A stretch of 64,000 bases of DNA from DAOVGZ01 sp964477815 (lineage in GTDB: Bacteria; Babelota; Babeliae; Babelales; Vermiphilaceae). This document shows, piece after piece, positions 24,422 to 31,733 of the stretch (positions within the stretch are counted from its first letter, which is position 1; the number at the start of each line of letters is the position of its first letter). The notes below the pieces were generated by a model that saw nothing but the letters and a program-made list of their open reading frames with translations, ran no database searches and was not told the origin of the DNA. Position numbers and translations under genes: made by a program. The DNA is taken from positions 1 to 64,000 of the forward strand of contig CAYZEO010000002.1 in assembly GCA_964477815.1 (NCBI GenBank). The letters run 5' to 3'.

Positions 24422-25546
24422 TTACGAGCTCATGGTCGGAGAAACCGGCATAACAAGATAAACAAAATCGTAATTATCCGTTGTTGACTCAAAAATTATA
24501 GGCCGTGAGGGATTTTTCAAATGAAAACCGATCTTATCTCCTGGAAATACCTGTAAACCATTAAGTAAGTACGGTGCGTAAAATCGAATATCCATACCCT
24601 CACCCTGGAAATTATGAAGAGGAACATGCTCTTCCAACTTTCCAACTTCATTGTTTTGCATCGAAACATTCAGCATTTCCGGAGCAAAATCAAATTTTGT
24701 CGCAATAAACTGACCAGAAAGCAAGCACGAAGAGCGCCGGAGTGTCTTGACAAAGTGAGAACGATCAACTGTCGCAGCTTTAAAACCATCTCTACTCATT
24801 ATGGTTTCATACTGAGGAAACGGGTCAACGAGAAGTTTTGAGAAAAAGTTGAACGATTCACCAGAAAATACTATCTGATTTCCGCAAACACCTAAAAAAA
24901 CATTTTTTTCTTTGGAGCTTTCAAGAATTTTTTTTACTTCAAAAATAGCCCGACGGGGAAGAAGCCATTTTTTTTCTTTATCAAGAGTATAGCTGGATGA
25001 CTTAACCTGTGCCAAACAATGGCCATCTGTTGCCGTCATTTTAAACTCTGAATCCGAAATTTCCAGGTACAGACCATTCAGTGCTGGATTTGCATTATTT
25101 TGTGGAATCAAAAAAGCAACTTTATTTAAAAGCTCAAGCAAAAAGGACGACTCAAGCTGCATCAAGTTTTCAATCCGCTCAGGAAATGGTGGAAACTCCT
25201 GTGCATCTTTAATATTAAGTGCCAAATTCACAGAGCCCGCCTGCACAACAAGCTGCTGATCTTGTACCGAACACTGAATATCACCATCCAATTCTTTAAC
25301 GAGATCAAAAATTCTTCTGCCAGAAACCAAAAAAGAAAGTGGTTCTTCAACAACACTATCTTTTATCAAATAACTCGATTGCAAGCTAATTTCCAAGTCG
25401 GTACTTTTAAGGACCAGTTCTTTCGGTCCCACCTGAAAGAAAATAGAAGAGGTAGCATCCAGCGTAGTTCTTTTGGTGCAAATCGGCTGCATTGAAGCCA
25501 AAACTGACAGCAGCGCCTTTTGATCAACGACAAATTTATTTTCCAT
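24422..25546 (-). CDS. dnaN: DNA polymerase III beta sliding clamp
   Basis: 374 residues from ATG 25546 (GAGAG just upstream). Three tandem clamp domains of about 120 residues; recognisable pieces include PLSFLVSGRRIFDLVKEL, NPALNGLYLEI, MTATDGHCLA, WLLPRRAIFEVKKIL and the C-terminal YLVMPVSPTMSS, which corresponds to the usual MPMRL end, here MPVSP. The dimeric ring tethers the replicative polymerase. Co-transcribed with recF. Confidence 0.95.
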   Translation of the reverse strand: MENKFVVDQKALLSVLASMQPICTKRTTLDATSSIFFQVGPKELVLKSTDLEISLQSSYLIKDSVVEEPLSFLVSGRRIFDLVKELDGDIQCSVQDQQLVVQAGSVNLALNIKDAQEFPPFPERIENLMQLESSFLLELLNKVAFLIPQNNANPALNGLYLEISDSEFKMTATDGHCLAQVKSSSYTLDKEKKWLLPRRAIFEVKKILESSKEKNVFLGVCGNQIVFSGESFNFFSKLLVDPFPQYETIMSRDGFKAATVDRSHFVKTLRRSSCLLSGQFIATKFDFAPEMLNVSMQNNEVGKLEEHVPLHNFQGEGMDIRFYAPYLLNGLQVFPGDKIGFHLKNPSRPIIFESTTDNYDFVYLVMPVSPTMSS

Positions 25547-25578
25547 AAACTCTCTCTTGTCCAGCATAATGATAAAGA

Positions 25579-25607
25579 TTGAACATCAAAAATACGCTAT
25601 TTAGTAT
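25579..25607 (+). promoter_or_regulatory. Promoter immediately before the small gene at 25616
   Basis: TTGAAC (25579-25584), 17 bases, TAGTAT (25602-25607). The -10 ends only eight bases before the ATG, so the transcript would start at or next to the start codon. Confidence 0.55.
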
Positions 25608-25615
25608 AAGGGCAC

Positions 25616-25864
25616 ATGGACCTTTTGACTAGAAATTCAGTCTATATTAACCTGAAAATAAGTATAGAAACGGGAAAATTAAAAAAACTGTTAGAGAGGC
25701 ACGATAATTGCTCCGCAGTAAAAGAAGAAATACGGGCAAACATAAAAAAATGTATAAGAAAATATCCTGAGGCCGATTGCAAAAAAGCAATTTCACATTT
25801 TGTAGGGGAAAGGACTCTAAATGAGATCGAGAAAAAATTTAAAAACGTGAAGCAACCCCTATGA
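25616..25864 (+). CDS. Small helical protein of unknown function
   Basis: 82 residues between divergent dnaN and convergent xer, whose stop it overlaps by six bases. Mostly charged and helical (GKLKKLLERHDNCSAVKEEI and GERTLNEIEKKFKN) with three Cys. No signal peptide or known motif. Support for being real: a good promoter ending eight bases upstream and protein-like composition. An alternative reading on the opposite strand has no start signal. Confidence 0.5.
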   Translation: MDLLTRNSVYINLKISIETGKLKKLLERHDNCSAVKEEIRANIKKCIRKYPEADCKKAISHFVGERTLNEIEKKFKNVKQPL

Positions 25865-26767
25865 TCGTGGATGTTTTTTGTCATAGACTTTTCGCAAATA
25901 GCCTGTTTCCAAGTGCGTATAGATCTGGACAGTTGAGAGATTCTCGTGCCCCAAGATGAGCTGTAAAGAACGCAGATCAACTCCGTTTTTGAGCATATGG
26001 GTGGCCAGCGAGTGTCGCAATTGATGAGGGGAAATCGTTTTTTCTATTCCGGTTTTTTTCCATAATTTTTTTAAAATTGTCCAAAACGCTTGGCGTGAAA
26101 TAGCCTTAATTTTTCCACAATATGATACGGGAAAAAGAAAATCTCCCTTGCGCTTTTTTCCGCCCTTGTCCAGCAACGCCGACAAAACAGTATCAACATA
26201 ATCCTTAAGTAATGTCATCATCTGCGCAGGAATCGGTATCATTCGCCCCTTGCCCCCCTTTCCTGTTACGGTAATCAGGTTGCTATCAAACTGTATCTGT
26301 CCAACTGTCAAACTTATCAACTCGCTAATTCGCATACCCGAAACATACAAAAGATATAACATAACCTTATTGCGAGTACCAATAGCGCTTTTGTCCCTAT
26401 CTGCTACATCAAAAAGTTTTTCTATCTCTTTTTCTTGCAAATATCGTGGCAGTTTCTTTTCTAGCTTCGGAAATATAAGTTCATCTGCAATATTCTCCCA
26501 ACCATGATATCGATGAAAATAAGAAAAAAGAACCTTCAAAGAAGAGATTTTGCGTGCCATACTGCGCGCAGCTAATCCTTCACCATTCAGATAGTGTAAA
26601 AATCGTTTTAAATGATCTCTCTTTGCCTTATCAAGACTTGTGTGACAAACTCTTTTTAAAAAATCAACGAGCTGACGAACATCTCTTTTATACGCAGCGA
26701 ATGTGTTTTGGGAAACACGCTTTTCTGTCAACAAATACGCTTCAAACTTGGTTAACATAGACTCCAT
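25859..26767 (-). CDS. xerD: Tyrosine recombinase XerC/XerD family
   Basis: 302 residues. A SAM-like core-binding N-terminal domain (FEAYLLTEKRVSQNTFAAYKRDV) precedes the catalytic domain with all active-site residues: Arg146 (SGMRISELI), Lys170 (TGKGGKGR), His248 and Arg251 (HQLRHSLATHML), His274 (LGHENLSTVQIYTHL) and Tyr283. It resolves chromosome dimers with FtsK, which is also in this window. XerC versus XerD cannot be decided by eye, so the symbol is provisional. ATG 26767 has AAGGGA upstream. No dif site or phage genes flank it. Confidence 0.88.
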   Translation of the reverse strand: MESMLTKFEAYLLTEKRVSQNTFAAYKRDVRQLVDFLKRVCHTSLDKAKRDHLKRFLHYLNGEGLAARSMARKISSLKVLFSYFHRYHGWENIADELIFPKLEKKLPRYLQEKEIEKLFDVADRDKSAIGTRNKVMLYLLYVSGMRISELISLTVGQIQFDSNLITVTGKGGKGRMIPIPAQMMTLLKDYVDTVLSALLDKGGKKRKGDFLFPVSYCGKIKAISRQAFWTILKKLWKKTGIEKTISPHQLRHSLATHMLKNGVDLRSLQLILGHENLSTVQIYTHLETGYLRKVYDKKHPRS

Positions 26768-26798
26768 AACAATTCCCTTTTTTGAGGAAGTTACAAGT

Positions 26799-28220
26799 TT
26801 AATACGCCTTGGCTACCAGCACGTCAGTTTCACTTTTTTTATCACAATTAAAACAGGTTTCATGCTTTTTCTCTTTTAGCAAACACCTAATGGAAGCTTG
26901 ATGTTCTTTGAGAGCGGATTCACATTCTGGAGACCCACACCAACCAGTTTGATAAAAGCCACCATCCTTTGCCAGTTTTGAACCAAAATCAACCCGCTTT
27001 TCTCCTAAATGCCACTGTTGTTTCATGCGCTCTTGTGCTCGATCAAACATAGTCTTTTGAATAACTTCAAGCTGTTTCGCTATGTAATTTCCTAACTCTG
27101 TTAGCGATACTGGATTTTTTCCTAGTCCTAATCGATCTACAACAACAGCCTGGTTCTTCTCAAGATCTCGAGGTCCAACTTCAACCCTCAGCGGAACACC
27201 TTTCAGTTCCCATTTATAAAACTTTGCACCAGGCGATTTTGTATCATCAGAATCAATATGAACACGAAAATCCTTTTGCAACTTGTCTTTAATAGAACTT
27301 GCAGCTGCTAAAACAGCTTCATTGTCTGCCCCTGCCTTTACAATCGGCACAATAATCACCTGCACTGGGGCTACCTTAGGTGGCATAACAAGACCTTTTT
27401 CGTCCCCATGAACCATGATCAACGCACCTACAACACGAGTTGAAAGTCCCCAACTGGTCAAATATGGATAGGCAAGTTGACCATCTCTGTCTTGGTACGA
27501 CATCTCAAATGCTTTGGCAAAATTTTGTGAAATCTGATGAGAAGTTCCCATCTGCAAAGCTTTTCCGTCTGGCATTAATCCTTCAATGGTAAAGGTTTCA
27601 TCAGCGCCTGGAAATTTTTCGCCTTCACTTTTTTGGCCTGGAATAACAGGGACGGCTAGATAATCCTTCACAAGGTCAACGTACTGCTGCAACATCATCT
27701 GCACCTCCTGCCTCGCCTCCTCGAGTGTTTCGTGTGCAGTGTGCCCTTCTTGCCAAAAAATTTCTGTTGTTCTAATAAACGGACGAGAACGCATCTCCCA
27801 ACGAACCACATTCCCCCATTGATTAATCTTAAGAGGCAAATCACGCCAAGAATGAAGCCATTTGGCAAACATATAATGGATAATTGTTTCGGAAGTAGGA
27901 CGAATAACAAGTGGCTCTTCCAGCTTTTTGCCCCCAGCATGCGTTACAACCGCTAATTCAGGGGAAAAACCTTCAACATGTTCTGCTTCACGCGTTAGAA
28001 AAGATTGTGGTATCAAAAGAGGGAATATGGCATTTCCATGCCCTGTTTCCTTGATTTTTTTATCTAAAGCATCCTTAATATTTTCCCAAAGAGCCGTCCC
28101 ATATGGTCTAATGACCATGCAACCGCGAACAGGGGATTGATCTGCTATTTCTGCCTGAAAGATTAACTCTTGATACCATTGAGAAAAATCCTGCTTAATG
28201 TCTGGAAGTCTTTTGGCCAT
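26799..28220 (-). CDS. proS: Prolyl-tRNA synthetase, short (type 3) form
   Basis: 473 residues from ATG 28220; an upstream in-frame TTG at 28247 lacks a binding site. Class II motifs are visible: motif 1 VIRPYGTALWENI, motif 2 RWEMRSRPFIRTTEIFWQEGHTAH, motif 3 region SWGLSTRVVGALIMVHGDEKGLVMPP. It lacks the bacterial editing insertion between motifs 2 and 3 and has a C-terminal domain with CGSPECE and CFNCDKKS plus terminal Ala-Tyr, as in the archaeal/eukaryal-type ProRS found in some bacteria. It charges tRNA-Pro. Confidence 0.95.
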   Translation of the reverse strand: MAKRLPDIKQDFSQWYQELIFQAEIADQSPVRGCMVIRPYGTALWENIKDALDKKIKETGHGNAIFPLLIPQSFLTREAEHVEGFSPELAVVTHAGGKKLEEPLVIRPTSETIIHYMFAKWLHSWRDLPLKINQWGNVVRWEMRSRPFIRTTEIFWQEGHTAHETLEEARQEVQMMLQQYVDLVKDYLAVPVIPGQKSEGEKFPGADETFTIEGLMPDGKALQMGTSHQISQNFAKAFEMSYQDRDGQLAYPYLTSWGLSTRVVGALIMVHGDEKGLVMPPKVAPVQVIIVPIVKAGADNEAVLAAASSIKDKLQKDFRVHIDSDDTKSPGAKFYKWELKGVPLRVEVGPRDLEKNQAVVVDRLGLGKNPVSLTELGNYIAKQLEVIQKTMFDRAQERMKQQWHLGEKRVDFGSKLAKDGGFYQTGWCGSPECESALKEHQASIRCLLKEKKHETCFNCDKKSETDVLVAKAY

Positions 28221-28247
28221 CGACTTATCCGCCCTTATTTCATCCAA

Positions 28248-28540
28248 AAAAGAACATATACACTTAAAATATCCATAAAAATACTAAAAACAGGCACAAA
28301 AGTAAAAATTAACCCCCAAAAAACAGTAAAAAAACACAAAAAAATAACAAATTTGCATCCAAAAATTTACACGCAAAAAGAACAAAAAAAATAAAAAAAC
28401 AAAATCTCTTTAAAAAATTACGCAAAAAAATCAACATCTCAAAAACACGTCTAAAAGGCCTTTTTAAAGGATTCTGTTTTTAAAAAAAGAAACAACACAA
28501 TCAATTCGAACGTTTCAAATAAAAACTTTCCCCGGAAAAC
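28248..28540. other. Strongly A-skewed intergenic region
   Basis: About 290 bases upstream of proS in which the plus strand is dominated by runs of A (AAAAAAA several times) with few G or T. No reading frame, repeat unit or tRNA. It may be a long leader or bent DNA. Confidence 0.6.
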
Positions 28541-28547
28541 AACACGG

Positions 28548-28585
28548 AATAATTGCAATTTTGCTTTGCAATTATTGATTTTTAA
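28548..28585. terminator. AT-rich hairpin, possible terminator
   Basis: AATAATTGCAA (28548-28558) pairs with TTGCAATTATT (28566-28576), loop 7, followed rightward by GATTTTTAA. No gene on the plus strand ends here, so its role is unclear. Confidence 0.45.
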
Positions 28586-28704
28586 TTTTCAAGTTGTGTA
28601 ACATGAAAACTAGGAAGCAAGAATGCTATGTAAATTATATTTTGAAATAATTGGAAAAGGTAAAAAGTTTAGTTAAGACATTTCCACCTAAAAAGGAGAA
28701 CCGT

Positions 28705-29155
28705 ATGGCTGTTAAAAAACGCAAGAAAACAACCAAGCGTAAGGTTACTAAAAAGCGCAAAACTACCAAAAGAAAGGTAACTAAGCGTAAAGTAACCAAG
28801 AAACGCAAAACCGCTAAAAAGAAAACAANNNNNNNNNNNNNNNNNNNNNNNNNNNNNNNNNNNNNNNNNNNNNNNNNNNNNNNNNNNNNNNNNNNNNNNN
28901 NNNNNNNNNNNNNNNNNNNNNNNNNNNNCCAAGCGTAAGGTGACCAAAAAGCGCAAAACTACCAAAAGAAAGGTAGCTAAACGTAAAGTGACCAAGAAAC
29001 GCAAAACCGCTAAAAAGAAAACAACCAAGCGTAAGGTGACCAAAAAGCGCAAAACTACCAAAAGAAAGGTAGCTAAACGCAAAACAGTGAAACGTAAAGT
29101 TGCTAAACGCAAAGTAGTAAGAAGAAAAACAGCAAAAAGACGACGCCGAAGATAA
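28705..29155 (+). CDS. Histone H1-like Lys/Arg repeat protein, interrupted by an assembly gap
   Basis: ATG 28705 with AAAAAGGAG upstream; stop at 29153-29155. Made almost only of Lys, Arg, Thr, Val and Ala in motifs such as TKRKVTKKRKTTKRKV and TAKKK, ending in Arg-rich AKRRRRR. This is the composition of chlamydial Hc2-type and other histone H1-like nucleoid proteins that compact DNA. The coding repeat unit is 96 bases (32 codons). A run of 100 N (28829-28928) begins exactly at a unit boundary, and the frame before and after does not match across 100 bases, so the gap length is a placeholder and the true protein is of unknown length. Confidence 0.8.
28829..28928. other. Assembly gap (100 N) within 96-base repeats
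   Basis: Exactly 100 N. The left flank ends after one complete unit (28733-28828) and the right flank resumes at the first base of a unit (28929), with the next unit at 29025. The missing sequence is therefore probably a whole number of 96-base units. Confidence 0.95.
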
Positions 29156-29186
29156 AACATAACCACAAAGAATAATCAAGAAAATG

Positions 29187-29228
29187 TTGGTTGCCCTTAC
29201 AAAAGTAGGGGCAACCAATTTTGTGCTT
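29187..29228 (+). terminator. Intrinsic terminator after the first histone-like gene
   Basis: A 14-bp stem (29187-29200 with 29205-29218, one G-T pair), loop AAAA, then TTTTGTGCTTT. Confidence 0.85.
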
Positions 29229-29352
29229 TAAAAATAACCATGCAGTTATTAAGCCCTTTACAAAAAAAATACTCCGGAAAAAAATACAGCCAACATTACA
29301 ATTGTTGATTTTCTGAAATCAGATTTCATACATTTTCCTTAAGGAGAGGTAA

Positions 29353-29406
29353 ATGAAACAAAAGATAATCAAAGGAGAAAACCTAAAAAGAAAAGTGCTG
29401 TTATAA
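29353..29406 (+). CDS. Candidate 17-residue leader ORF before the second histone-like gene
   Basis: AAGGAGAGG at 29341-29349 is followed by ATG 29353 and 17 codons (MKQKIIKGENLKRKVLL), then TAA. Five of its residues are Lys and one is Arg. It ends 32 bases before the ATG of a Lys-rich protein. It could be a regulatory leader sensing lysine or translation rate, or a chance ORF. Confidence 0.35.
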   Translation: MKQKIIKGENLKRKVLL

Positions 29407-29438
29407 AAAACATACTAACTAAAAAGGGAAACTTACCC

Positions 29439-29892
29439 ATGGCTGTAAAAAAGAAAAAGAAAACGACAAAAAAGAAAGTCACCAAAAAAAAGGCAACCAA
29501 ACGCAAAAAAACAACTAAAAAGAAAGTCACCAAGAAAAAAGTAACCAAGCGCAAAAAAACAACCAAGAAAAAAACTGCTAAAAAGAAAGTCACCAAGANN
29601 NNNNNNNNNNNNNNNNNNNNNNNNNNNNNNNNNNNNNNNNNNNNNNNNNNNNNNNNNNNNNNNNNNNNNNNNNNNNNNNNNNNNNNNNNNNNNNNNNNAA
29701 AAAGTAACCAAACGCAAAAAAACAACCAAGAAAAAAACTGCTAAAAAGAAAGTCACCAAGAAAAAAGTAACCAAACGCAAAAAAACAACCAAGAAAAAAA
29801 CTGCTAAAAAGAAAGTTGCCAAGAAAAAGGCAACTAAAAAACCCGCCAAAAGAAGAATGAAAAAACGCCGAATAATGAAAAAAAAGAAATAG
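29439..29892 (+). CDS. Second histone H1-like Lys-rich repeat protein, interrupted by an assembly gap
   Basis: ATG 29439 with AAAAAGGG upstream, stop TAG 29890-29892. Composition is Lys, Thr, Val, Ala and Arg (TTKKKVTKKKVTKRKKTTKK), ending RRMKKRRIMKKKK. A paralogue of the gene at 28705 but more Lys and less Arg. The unit here is 63 bases (21 codons). A 100-N gap (29599-29698) starts exactly at a unit boundary and breaks the frame, so true length is unknown. Probably a nucleoid-associated protein; both copies may differ in expression timing. Confidence 0.8.
29599..29698. other. Assembly gap (100 N) within 63-base repeats
   Basis: Exactly 100 N. The last full unit before it is 29536-29598; the right flank starts a unit at 29699 and the next at 29762. 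Probably a whole number of missing 63-base units. Confidence 0.95.
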
Positions 29893-29911
29893 TTGAAAAC
29901 TACTACTTTCT

Positions 29912-29957
29912 AAAAAGAAGAGCGAAGACGCCCAAAAAATCTTCGCTCTTCTTTTTT
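29912..29957. terminator. Strong bidirectional terminator
   Basis: A 17-bp stem with AAAAAGAAGAGCGAAGA (29912-29928) pairing to 29940-29956, loop 11, T-run on both strands. Between the histone-like gene and the convergent transporter gene. Confidence 0.9.
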
Positions 29958-29972
29958 ACTTTTTACAATAGT

Positions 29973-30896
29973 TTATCTACGAACAATATAACCCTGTCGC
30001 AACTCTTCCTGATAAAAAATGAAAAGCCCACAAAACACAAGGATTATAGTTAGGAAAAATGACCATCCAACCGATTCACCCAACAATAACCAACCATATA
30101 ATGCTGCAAAAACTGGTGTAAGAAAACCTGCAAACGAAAGAAATGTTGCTGTATAACGACGCAGTAAATAACCATACAGATTGTAAAACACAACATTGGC
30201 AAGCAAAATAAGCAAAGCGGCATACCCTGCACACGCAAAAAAATCTCTCATTGCAGAGTGAGATATAACTCGAAATGCAGGCATTCCTTCAATCACAAGA
30301 GATGTAAAAAAAGCAAGTAACCCTCCACCCAGCATTCCAATACCATTTATCGCAAGCATGCTGTAGCCCTGTCTACCCAACTTCCGAACCACAATCCAGC
30401 CATAACAAGCGCTAACAACTGAAATAAGCATTGCAAGCTCGGGCCAAGAAAAGAACCAAAAAGCATTGGAGGAGCTATCTGAAACTCCCGACGCAACAAT
30501 GACAGGTATAAAACCACAAAAACCAAGGAATAAACCAAAAAGCTTCCTTTTTGTCATGTGCTCAGCAAACCAAAAATAAGAAAACACTGCAGAAATAAAT
30601 GGGGAAAGATTGTAAAAGAGACAAACCTTTGAAGAGCTGAGATACTGCAATGCCCAAAACTCCGCAACAAAGGCAAAAAAAATGTGGAACAGTACTATTG
30701 CCCCAAAATCCCACACATTTTTTTTATATATCTTGAGATCAGATCGACGGAAAAAATACAAAAAACCAAGTAATAACGAACCTCCAACCAACATTCGTAC
30801 AGAAATAAAAAAAATCGGCTGCACATACTGTAAAGCGAGTTTTCCTATCGTGAATGTGCTTGCAATAAGCATATATAAAAAAATAACAAGGAACAT
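29973..30896 (-). CDS. EamA-family (DMT) membrane transporter
   Basis: 307 residues with about ten membrane helices arranged as two EamA repeats (about 5-140 and 150-295). Family features: the first helix ending in a polar residue, VRMLVGGSLLLGFLYF, and in the second repeat FAGFLTPVFAALYGWLLLGE, the usual PVFAxLxGxLxLGE pattern. These proteins export or import amino acids, nucleotides or other metabolites; the substrate cannot be read. In host-dependent bacteria they often take up host metabolites. Twelve bases after ymdB in the same direction. Confidence 0.88.
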   Translation of the reverse strand: MFLVIFLYMLIASTFTIGKLALQYVQPIFFISVRMLVGGSLLLGFLYFFRRSDLKIYKKNVWDFGAIVLFHIFFAFVAEFWALQYLSSSKVCLFYNLSPFISAVFSYFWFAEHMTKRKLFGLFLGFCGFIPVIVASGVSDSSSNAFWFFSWPELAMLISVVSACYGWIVVRKLGRQGYSMLAINGIGMLGGGLLAFFTSLVIEGMPAFRVISHSAMRDFFACAGYAALLILLANVVFYNLYGYLLRRYTATFLSFAGFLTPVFAALYGWLLLGESVGWSFFLTIILVFCGLFIFYQEELRQGYIVRR

Positions 30897-30908
30897 TTTA
30901 ATTTGTCC

Positions 30909-31727
30909 TCACTTTCCAGTTGTTACAAGTTCCTGATCGTCAACAACTCGGATTCGTTGAATATCAACAGCTTTACCGGTCTTGGTATCAACCTCAATCC
31001 ACGCACCCGTCATAATGAAAGGCGGCTTCATATCAACAACAAATTTTACCGGCATCTGCGTCAGAAAGCGTTGAATAACAGGTTCTTTGGTCATCCCAAT
31101 CATAGAATTAAGTGCTCCTGCCATACCCAGATCGGTAATGTACGCCGTTCCTCCTGGCAAAATCCTCTCATCGGAAGTTTGAACGTGTGTGTGGGTCCCT
31201 ACAACCCCACTTACTTTGCCATCAAGAAAATAGCCCATTCCCATTTTTTCTGATGAAGCTTCAGCATGAAAATCAACAAAAATAAGATCGGTTTTGTTTT
31301 TTAAGAAGGTTAATATTGATTCCGCAGTTCTGAATGGACATTCAACTTCATCCCTCATGAAAGTCCGTCCTTGCAAGTTAACGACTGCAATTTCGTAACC
31401 TTTGCAATCAAACGTTGTAACACCAAAACCAGGACACCCACTTGGATAATTTGCTGGACGCAAAAGATCGTTATTTTGAGACAAATATGGATAAATCTCC
31501 TTATTTGACCAAATATGATTGCCCGATGTTACAACATCAACACTGTTATGCTTGAAGAACTTCATTGTGCGAGAGGTAATACCACGACCATGAGTGCTAT
31601 TTTCACCATTTACAATAAGAGCATCAATGGAAAATTCTCTTCTGATGCGATCAACATGTTTCTGAAAAAGCGCTCGCCCTGGCTTACCTATAATATCACC
31701 TAAAAAAAGTACTCTCAGACGACTCAT
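30909..31727 (-). CDS. ymdB: YmdB-family metallophosphoesterase
   Basis: 272 residues matching the TIGR00282/YmdB family: FLGDIIGKPGR near the N terminus (metal-binding Asp), VNGENSTHGRGI, TSGNHIWSNKEI with the Asn-His pair, RPANYP, VDFHAEASSEKMGMGYFLDGKVSGVVGTHTHVQT with the metal-binding His residues, and GTAYITDLGMAG. Homologues hydrolyse 2',3'-cyclic nucleotides and influence RNA turnover. It directly follows rny, as in many Firmicutes and others, supporting a joint role in RNA processing. Confidence 0.93.
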   Translation of the reverse strand: MSRLRVLFLGDIIGKPGRALFQKHVDRIRREFSIDALIVNGENSTHGRGITSRTMKFFKHNSVDVVTSGNHIWSNKEIYPYLSQNNDLLRPANYPSGCPGFGVTTFDCKGYEIAVVNLQGRTFMRDEVECPFRTAESILTFLKNKTDLIFVDFHAEASSEKMGMGYFLDGKVSGVVGTHTHVQTSDERILPGGTAYITDLGMAGALNSMIGMTKEPVIQRFLTQMPVKFVVDMKPPFIMTGAWIEVDTKTGKAVDIQRIRVVDDQELVTTGK

Positions 31728-31733
31728 CTCCCC

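Noticed and set aside
23317..25546. dnaN-recF as a marker of the replication origin
   Set aside because: No dnaA, gyrB or rpmH adjacent and no cluster of DnaA boxes seen; the gene pair alone does not locate an origin.
25859..26767. Xer-type recombinase as an integrase of a mobile element
   Set aside because: No flanking direct repeats, tRNA target, excisionase or phage genes; full active site and housekeeping neighbours suit a chromosomal XerC/D.
28705..29892. Possible CRISPR or satellite array
   Set aside because: The repeats are contiguous, in frame and code for Lys/Arg/Thr; there are no spacers.
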